From NCBI GenBank assembly GCA_030760725.1, contig JASWHV010000002.1, positions 63,295,900 to 63,359,899 on the forward strand: a stretch of DNA of 64,000 nt. The letters are read 5' to 3'. The position numbers and the translations under genes are program-made. Below, one piece after another: positions 57,246 through 64,000 of the stretch (position 1 is its first letter; each line of letters starts with the position of its first letter). The stretch is from Neostapfia colusana (lineage: Eukaryota; Streptophyta; Magnoliopsida; Poales; Poaceae). The notes beneath the pieces are model-generated. The model did no database searches, was not told the DNA's origin, and saw nothing but the letters and a program-made list of their open reading frames with translations.

Positions 57246-60200
57246 ATGACGCGTACTCGTGCCAACCCTGATGTTGGAGGTACTAGCCAAGGGGGAGAGA
57301 CCTCCCAACCACCTCCCGAGGACTCCTCGGGACAGCAGCAGCAACAGCAACAGCAAACACCGCCACCGCCACTGCCAACGGTTACATTGGCCGACATTGT
57401 CGCGGCAATGGCGGGTTCACATCAGCAGCACACAGAGCTGCTGCAAACGTTAATTGCGAATACGTCTCGCCCAGAGAGACGTCAAGATCGTGAGGAGCGC
57501 CAACAGAGCTCCTACTCCGACTTCCTGGCGACTCATCCCCCTGTATTCTCAAGGGAGGATGAACCACTTGACGCGGACAACTGGCTCCGCGCCATAGAGA
57601 TGAAATTCGGGCTGCTCCAAATCAGCGAGCAGCGCAAGACTCAGTTCACGGTCCAGCAGCTCCAAGGATCCGCGAGCGCGTGGTGGGCCAACTTCTGTGC
57701 TTCACAGCCCACCGACCGAGTGATGACCTGGGCGGAGTTCCGGACGGCCTTCAGGGCCTATCATATACCGCCAGGTCTGATGAAGAGAAAGACGCAGGAA
57801 TTCCTACACCTGCAACAAGGGAGCCGAAACGCGCTGGAATATTCCAGGGCGTTCAACGATCTCGCGCTCTACGCGTCGTATCACGCAGATACGGACGAGA
57901 AGCGGCGGGACCACTTTTACCAGGGGCTTAACCCGCTCCTGAAGGACAAGTTGGCGATGTTCAATCGCGGCAGCCTCAACGACATCATTGATGCTGCGAT
58001 TGTTCAGGAGGACTCCGGCAAGGAGTTGGCGGCGGCAGAGCGAAAGCGAAGCGCGCCGCAGAGCAGCGGAGAAGGAGGCGGTCCTTCTCAGAAGTTTCGG
58101 ATGGTGAATCGCCCACCATCAGGTCCACGCTGGCAGCCACCACAGCGGTCGATGCCGTTCCGCAGTCGGCCGTACTCTTCACCGGCATTCCGGCCGACAC
58201 TGCCAGCACCACCGCAACAACAACAGCAGCAGCGGGCGATGCCGCGTGCGTTTGCACCTCCGCAACGCATGCCGGGCTTTCGTCCACCAAGTACTCCACC
58301 AGCAGCGGCCACATGTTACAAGTGTGGTCGTCCAGGACACTTCGCGAGCAGTTGCCCGGAGAGGCAAGGCGGCGGAGTGGCACCACCGTTTCCGGGGAGG
58401 AATCAACCCCGGAACCCTACTAATGCGCGGCGGGCAAACCCTAGGCCCGGCACTGTCCACCAGCTTGCCATTGAGGACGTGCCGGAGGGTGAGCCAATCC
58501 TTGCGGGTATGTTCCAACTCCACCAGCATCCCGCTATAGTACTATTTGATTCAGGCGCCACGCATAATTTTATTAGCCAAGCTTTCATTGCTAAACACAG
58601 CTTGCCAATACTACCCACCGATAGTCCATATTTAATTTGTTCACCGGGTGGGAAGATTTCAGCAAGCGTAATGGTCTCCAAAGCACCATTATGCTTAGCA
58701 GGTAGAGTGTACCCCACGTCTCTCATTATCTTAGAGGGGCAGAAGGTCGATGTCATCCTAGGGATGTCGTGGTTAACCCGCCACGGCGCTGTTTTAGATA
58801 CCGTCCTTCGAGTCGTGCACTTAAACTCAGAGGTGCACGGTTCTCACTCATTATTTCTGGACAGTCCAGAAATAAAACTTCCAAGTGTCTATCAAGCCAC
58901 AACCATCAGATTGGAAGACATTCCAGTGGTCCGAGAGTTCCCTGATGTATTCCCGGATGATTTGCCGGGGATGCCACCCGATACAGAGGTGGAGTTCAAG
59001 ATTGAACTTGCACCGGGAACCATGCCAATATCCCGAAGGCCGTACAAGATGGCGCCCAAGGAGTTGGCTGAACTGAAGACTCAGCTCACGGACCTTCTGG
59101 AGAAGGGTTTTATTAGGCCGAGCTCCTCGCCATGGGGCTGTTCGGCATTATTTGTCAAAAAGAAGGATGAAACGTTGCGGCTTTGCGTGGACTACCGTCC
59201 ATTAAATGCCGTAACCATCAAGAACAAGTACCCGTTGCCACGGATCGACATGTTGTTTGATCAGTTGGTCGAAGCAAAGATCTTTTCCAAGATGGATTTA
59301 AGATCCGGGTACCATCAGATTAAGATAAGGGCGGAGGACATTCCAAAGACAGCTTTCTCGACAAGGTACGGACTTTATGAGTACCTGGTCATGTCCTTTG
59401 GCCTCACCAATGCTCCAGCTCACTTCATGTACTTAATGAACTCGGTGTTCATGCCGGAGCTGGACAAGTTTGTCGTGGTCTTCATCGACGACATCTTGGT
59501 ATATTCCAAGTCGGAGGAAGATCACAAGAAACATCTGCGTATAGTCTTGCAACGGCTGCGGGATCACAAGTTATACGCAAAGTTCAGCAAATGCGAGTTT
59601 TGGATATCGCAAGTGCCTTTCCTCGGGTATATCATCTCAGCGGAGGGTATCGCTGTGGACCCGAGCAAGATCACGCAAGTGCTGAATTGGAAATCCCCGA
59701 GAACTGTTCGTGAGGTACGGAGTTTCCTCGGACTCGCGGGATATTATCGGAGGTTCATCCCGAACTTCTCGAAGATTGCCAAGCCAATGACAGAGCTGCT
59801 GAAGAAGGCTACCAAATATGTTTGGAGTCCAGCATGTGAAGCAGCATTCAAGGATTTAGTCAAGCACCTGACATCAGCACCGGTTTTGGCGCAGCCAGAC
59901 ACAACAAAACCGTTCGATGTGTACTGCGATGCATCCGGCATTGGGCTCGGATGTGTGCTGATGCAAGACCGAAGAGTGGTCGCGTATGGATCACGGCAGC
60001 TTAGGAACCACGAGCAAAATTATCCAACTCACGACTTGGAGCTCGCTGCCGTGGTACTTGCACTGAAGATGTGGAGGCACTACCTACTCGGTAACCTCGT
60101 ACATTTATATACCGACCACAAAAGCCTCAAGTACATATTCACTCAGAAGGAGCTGAACATGAGGCAACGAAGATGGTTAGAACTGATAAAGGATTATGAG

Positions 60201-61802
60201 ATAGAGATCCATTATCATCCGGGCAAGGCAAACGTTGTGGCAGATGCGCTGAGCCGCAAGTCACACGTCAATAATCTGACCATCACACCGTTGGAAGAGA
60301 GCGAACCACCACTACATGTGATTCCACACGGAGCTCTCTACCACCTAGCTTTGATCCCCACCATCCGTGAAGAGATAGCGGCAGCCCAGAAGAATGACCA
60401 GGGCATGTCACATTTGCGGAGACGTGTAGACAGTGGGGAGTTGAAATGTTTCCGGAAGGACGGAGACGGCGTCCTATGGTTCAAGAACCGGATCGTCGTA
60501 CCTCGAAACCCGGAGTTACGGAAGAAAATCTTTGATGAGGCTCACTTATCAAAGTTTTCTATTCACCCCGGCAGCAACAAAATGTATCAAGAACTCAGAA
60601 GAAGGTTTTGGTGGACACGGATGAAGCGAGAGACTGCAAAATACGTGTCCGAGTGTGATACATGTCAAAGGGTGAAGGCAGACCACATGCGGAAACCGGG
60701 ACTGCTGCAACCACTGGGCGTTCCTGCCTGGAAGTGGGAAGACGTGAGCATGGATTTCATCGTCGGTTTACCCACCACCTTACAGAAACATGATTCTGTG
60801 TGGGTGATCGTCGATCGGCTCACCAAAGTTGCCCATTTCATCCCGGTCAACACCAACTACAACGCCAAGAAGTACGCTGAACTGTACATCTCACGGATCC
60901 TATGCTTATACGGCGTACCCCGTACCATCGTATCGGACCGGGGCACTTTATTTGTGTCCCGTTTTTGGGAGCAGCTACACGCTGCCTTGGGGACGAAGCT
61001 GATCCGTAATTCAGCCTACCACCCGCAGACGGATGGGCAAACGGAGCGGGTAAATCAAATCTTAGAAGACATGCTACGAGCTTGCGCTATCGACCACGGC
61101 AAGAATTGGGATGATCACTTGCCGTTAGCCGAGTTCTCGTACAACAATGGGTACCAAGCCAGCATCAAGATGGCGCCCTACGAGGCGCTATACGGCAGGA
61201 GATGCCGCACACCATTGAACTGGTGTGAGTCTGGCGAAAGGGTTACCTTCGGGATTGACCTTGTCAACAACGCGGAAGAAAAGGTTCGACTGATTCAAGC
61301 GAACCTAAAAGCCGCTCAATCCCGTCAAAAACAGTATGCGGACCGGAGAAGACGCCCATTACAATTCGAAGTTGGGGATCACGTATATCTACGAGTGTCC
61401 CCAATGAAGGGCGTAACCAGATTTGGGGTGAGGGGAAAGTTAGCACCCCGATTCATCGGTCCATTCCAAGTTATCGAAAGATGTGGATCGGTGGCATACC
61501 GGCTAAGATTACCAGAAGAACTTTCCGGTGTGCACGACGTCTTTCACATTTCCCAGCTGAGGAAGTGTCTCAAGCTATCAACTACCGTTCAGCTGGAAGA
61601 CATTGAAGAACTGCAACCGGATCTCACCTATCGAGAGGAACCGGTGCAGATTATTGATGAAAAAGCCCGAACCACACGCAACCGTACGTTGTGGTTCTAC
61701 AAGGTGCTGTGGAGTAATCACTCCATGGACGAGGCGACGTGGGAGAGCGAAGAATTCCTTCGCACTAACTACCCCGACTTTTTCACATCGCATATCCGGT
61801 AA
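57246..61802 (+). CDS. gag-pol polyprotein of element A (chromovirus)
   Basis: One open frame; the frame also has an ATG at 57216, but 57246 (MTRTRANPDVGG) follows the acceptor-like TTTCAG and matches D. Numbering from 57216: Gln-rich N-terminus; gag core (DNWLRAIEMKFG, WWANFCASQPT); CCHC knuckle CYKCGRPGHFASSC at 367-380; aspartic protease DSGATHNFIS at 445; reverse transcriptase about 620-800 with FIDD (Asp758/759); RNase H with Asp905 (CDASG) and YTDHKSL (Asp967); integrase HHCC finger about 1110-1150 and catalytic Asp1180, Asp1241, Glu1277 (a DD35E spacing); chromodomain about 1472-1523 (EEPVQIIDEK, FYKVLWSNHS, ATWESEEFL). It makes, copies and integrates the element; chromodomains bias integration to heterochromatin. 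No inactivating change seen. Confidence 0.97.
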   Translation: MTRTRANPDVGGTSQGGETSQPPPEDSSGQQQQQQQQTPPPPLPTVTLADIVAAMAGSHQQHTELLQTLIANTSRPERRQDREERQQSSYSDFLATHPPVFSREDEPLDADNWLRAIEMKFGLLQISEQRKTQFTVQQLQGSASAWWANFCASQPTDRVMTWAEFRTAFRAYHIPPGLMKRKTQEFLHLQQGSRNALEYSRAFNDLALYASYHADTDEKRRDHFYQGLNPLLKDKLAMFNRGSLNDIIDAAIVQEDSGKELAAAERKRSAPQSSGEGGGPSQKFRMVNRPPSGPRWQPPQRSMPFRSRPYSSPAFRPTLPAPPQQQQQQRAMPRAFAPPQRMPGFRPPSTPPAAATCYKCGRPGHFASSCPERQGGGVAPPFPGRNQPRNPTNARRANPRPGTVHQLAIEDVPEGEPILAGMFQLHQHPAIVLFDSGATHNFISQAFIAKHSLPILPTDSPYLICSPGGKISASVMVSKAPLCLAGRVYPTSLIILEGQKVDVILGMSWLTRHGAVLDTVLRVVHLNSEVHGSHSLFLDSPEIKLPSVYQATTIRLEDIPVVREFPDVFPDDLPGMPPDTEVEFKIELAPGTMPISRRPYKMAPKELAELKTQLTDLLEKGFIRPSSSPWGCSALFVKKKDETLRLCVDYRPLNAVTIKNKYPLPRIDMLFDQLVEAKIFSKMDLRSGYHQIKIRAEDIPKTAFSTRYGLYEYLVMSFGLTNAPAHFMYLMNSVFMPELDKFVVVFIDDILVYSKSEEDHKKHLRIVLQRLRDHKLYAKFSKCEFWISQVPFLGYIISAEGIAVDPSKITQVLNWKSPRTVREVRSFLGLAGYYRRFIPNFSKIAKPMTELLKKATKYVWSPACEAAFKDLVKHLTSAPVLAQPDTTKPFDVYCDASGIGLGCVLMQDRRVVAYGSRQLRNHEQNYPTHDLELAAVVLALKMWRHYLLGNLVHLYTDHKSLKYIFTQKELNMRQRRWLELIKDYEIEIHYHPGKANVVADALSRKSHVNNLTITPLEESEPPLHVIPHGALYHLALIPTIREEIAAAQKNDQGMSHLRRRVDSGELKCFRKDGDGVLWFKNRIVVPRNPELRKKIFDEAHLSKFSIHPGSNKMYQELRRRFWWTRMKRETAKYVSECDTCQRVKADHMRKPGLLQPLGVPAWKWEDVSMDFIVGLPTTLQKHDSVWVIVDRLTKVAHFIPVNTNYNAKKYAELYISRILCLYGVPRTIVSDRGTLFVSRFWEQLHAALGTKLIRNSAYHPQTDGQTERVNQILEDMLRACAIDHGKNWDDHLPLAEFSYNNGYQASIKMAPYEALYGRRCRTPLNWCESGERVTFGIDLVNNAEEKVRLIQANLKAAQSRQKQYADRRRRPLQFEVGDHVYLRVSPMKGVTRFGVRGKLAPRFIGPFQVIERCGSVAYRLRLPEELSGVHDVFHISQLRKCLKLSTTVQLEDIEELQPDLTYREEPVQIIDEKARTTRNRTLWFYKVLWSNHSMDEATWESEEFLRTNYPDFFTSHIR

Positions 61803-61857
61803 TTTTTCCACCGTCCTCTCTCTCATTGTCACCTTATAATCTCGGGACGAGATTCTT
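61803..61857 (+). other. 3' untranslated gap of element A
   Basis: Short noncoding stretch with GGGACGAGATTC, conserved before the PPT in A', A and G. Confidence 0.6.
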
Positions 61858-61871
61858 TTAAGGGGGGGGAA
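61858..61871 (+). promoter_or_regulatory. Polypurine tract of element A
   Basis: AAGGGGGGGGAA-type tract directly before the TGTAAGGG start of the 3' LTR. Confidence 0.93.
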
Positions 61872-64000
61872 TGTAAGGGCCTCAGTTTTTGACACCCACT
61901 TGCAGTGTTCATCACCACACCACACACCTCATTTGAGCTAGAATGATGAACACAAATGAAGAGCAAGTAACAATTATCAACATGCTCATTAGAGAACAAA
62001 CTCACACATTGCAAAAGTGGTATTTCCCACATGTGATATAGATGGGCTGGACATATAGAAACTCCTACACTTTGCTAAGGATGTCCATGCCAAGTTTCAC
62101 CCAAATTCAAAACCTTTTTGAGGTCATTTTGGGTATAGATAGGAAGAGGGCAGTTTGAAACCATATCCAAATTCAAACTGTTTTTATTCCATGAATTTAA
62201 AAGTGGGAGGCATATTCTTACTCAGCACATTTTTGTGAGCTCACACACCAATTTTCACTCCATTTGGAGTTGATCTTGACATGAGCTAAGGGGGAGAAAT
62301 TCAAACTTTATTTGAATTTCAAACTGAACTTGTGCTGAAATTCATTCAAACCAAACCTCATTTGAACTTTGATCAATTCAAATGGCTCTTGGGTGAATAA
62401 TTTGAATTGGCAAGGGTAGAATAGGGTTCACTGTTTACCACAGCTGTTAGGAGTAAATTTCAGAGGTTAAAAGAGGAGTGGGACCCACATGTCAGCCTCA
62501 GCCTCAAAACAAACCGACTGAACCACAGTTCAGTCGGTTCCCGGCTGCTGTGCGCGCGCGCCACCGAAGGGGGCAGCCGGCGCCAGCTCCTGCTGCGCGC
62601 CCCAAGCCGGAGACCGGACCGCCGGGCTATTTATTCCCTCCCCGGCGTGCTTCAGTCGCCATTCCCCCGAGCTGCCGACGTACACGACTTGTTTTTCCAC
62701 TGCCATCGCCGCCGCTTGAGCTCCTGCTTGATCAAGCCGATCGCAGCTCCCTCTTTCCACTCCAGGGTCCCAGCAAGGTACTAGAGACCTTCCTCCATCC
62801 TTCCCATTGCTAGATGTCGATTGAAACCGAGTGCTATCGGCTCTGCCGAACGATAAAAATCGGAACTGGAAACCGCCGCACCTCGGGCTCTCGTGGACAG
62901 CCCAACCTGGGCGTTGTCATGCCCGAACCAAGGCACCCTGAGACGCGCAGGTGACCGGTGCTGCTCATCCCCGAGCCACAGCTCGAGTGGTTGCTCACCG
63001 GCGGCGAATTTCCATTTTTCCCTTTTCTGTGTGCAGAACGACCTTCGGGTACGATTCTGTTTAATTCGTGCTCTAGAAAGGATTAGAGGGCCTCAGGCCA
63101 CTCCCACACGAGCTAGACACGGTGACGCACAAGTTGCCTTCACAACTCTGGGCCGGAGGACCTCTGTGCCCGGCGTAATTCAAGGTCTACTAATGGCGGA
63201 ACGCACGGGGGGTGTCGGGCGCACGGTGAGGACCTATTTCGGGCCTTCCCCGAGCTGCCTCGAGCTCATGTCGACCTTCTCTGAGGTCCACTGAAGCTCC
63301 CCGACCAATTTCCCAAGTAGCTGAGGTACTAGGAGAGTCAGCCGACATGGCCGAAGTCGTTCCGATATGGCGGCTCGTCGCCGACCATGCTCCGGTCGTT
63401 GTCATGAGCAGCTGACCCTCGGGTCAGGTTCCCCAAGTAAAAGTAGGCAGGGGCGGCCAGAATCAAGAAGTTTGGAGCTATACAGCAGCCAGCGGCGAGC
63501 TCTCCGGCGAGGTCCCTCGGCGGCAGAGCGCGGGTGTCGCGAGGTTGAAGAAGGGGGTGGACCCCAGCTGTCAGCGGCCGATATTTTGAATCGGGATCCG
63601 GCTGCGGCCGGGATCGGGTGTGCTGGCGCGCAATATCCTTGTGGGCCGCGGTGTGCTGTCGCTTCGGCGTGCGACGCGTGTCCCCTGGGCCCACGCGCGA
63701 GTTTAAACTTTTCCCCGATTTTCAGATTTCCTTCAAACTTCAAATCCTTATAACTTTGGCTAGAAAGCTCCAAATTGAGTGAACCAAATTTTGCTGGATT
63801 CAGCTCTCTGAGTACTTTCCAGAAAATCAAGTTTCACTCCATGAAATTCCTTATTTCTCTAGAATTAATTCCTCAAAATTTAAACTGTTAGGAATTTTAA
63901 CTGGAGGATCCTTTGGAGGAAAATCCTGAAATTTTGCTGAGATGTTCACCAAAATATACTTGAACTACCATAAAAATTTCAGATCCATTTGAGCTCATTT
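61872..64000 (+). repeat. 3' LTR of element A, first 2,129 bp (runs off the window)
   Basis: Same as 50486-52614 at a constant offset of 11,386 bp with about 16 substitutions (for example C/G near 62409, A/T near 63360, GGG/AGA-type changes near 63525). The exon-like segments and the LTR end lie outside the window. Confidence 0.95.

Larger units (their letters stand above)
50486..64000 (+). mobile_element. Element A: young, nearly complete Ty3/gypsy chromovirus (Tekay/Del-like)
   Basis: 5' LTR 50486-54529, PBS 54533, upstream ORF 56029, gag-pol 57246-61802, PPT 61858-61871 and 3' LTR from 61872, which runs off the window (expected end about 65,915; total about 15.4 kb). The two LTR copies are collinear without indels over 2,129 bp; I count about 16 substitutions (about 0.75%), which at an assumed grass LTR rate of 1.3e-8 per site per year is about 0.3 million years. 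Gag-pol is one open frame with all catalytic residues visible; the upstream ORF has a one-base shift. Confidence 0.95.

Overview
The window reads as intergenic DNA of a grass (Poaceae) nuclear genome. I see no intact host gene, rRNA, tRNA or CRISPR. Nearly every base belongs to transposable elements inserted into one another: several Ty3/gypsy LTR retrotransposons with very long LTRs (3.3-4.2 kb), one Ty1/copia solo LTR and one CACTA DNA transposon. The gypsy elements look like chromoviruses (Tekay/Del-like): the intact polyprotein ends in a chromodomain and the primer-binding sites match initiator tRNA-Met. The grass assignment rests on element types and GC-rich LTR leaders; I cannot name a species.

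Layout, with my working names. E (1-5786, minus) is the 5' half of a gypsy element: gag, an extra upstream ORF, PBS and 5' LTR. It sits in the pol end of A' (5787-10975, plus: pol remnant and 3' LTR), which also holds a copia solo LTR F (5865-7188). A' is inserted just beyond the PBS of B (10983-14735, minus, 5' LTR). B is inserted in D. A CACTA transposon (14738-19988, target duplication ATG) landed on the B/D border; it carries an En/Spm-type transposase gene and a captured fragment of the host CRIPT gene. D (19989-42680, minus) is an old element broken by the CACTA, by a truncated solo LTR A'' (21249-25232) and by a deleted element C (25386-34835, target duplication GCACC). To the right are a Tat-type integrase relic (42681-43468), element G (43469-50485, plus), whose LTR holds a solo B-type LTR (46627-49160), and element A (50486 to beyond 64000, plus). 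A is young and near-intact: both LTRs, PBS, upstream ORF, a 1,519-codon gag-pol and PPT.

Inferred order: the Tat relic and G are oldest, then D, then C, A'' and B within D; the CACTA after B; A' after B; E and F after A'; A is very recent (its LTR copies differ at about 16 of 2,129 positions).

The most interesting signals are not the standard gag-pol. First, the LTRs of families A, D, G and E share two short exon-like open segments with matching phase in A, D and E. They are joined by an unusual GC-AG intron and end in a stop codon 120-150 bases before a poly(A) signal, so each LTR resembles a small gene. Second, all seven visible ORF starts (upstream ORF or gag, in four families) lie 0-1 bases after a TAG or CAG that looks like a splice acceptor. 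Third, an extra ORF with a C-terminal coiled coil lies upstream of gag in A, D and E but is not visible in C. Fourth, the CACTA has captured CRIPT exons together with their intron.
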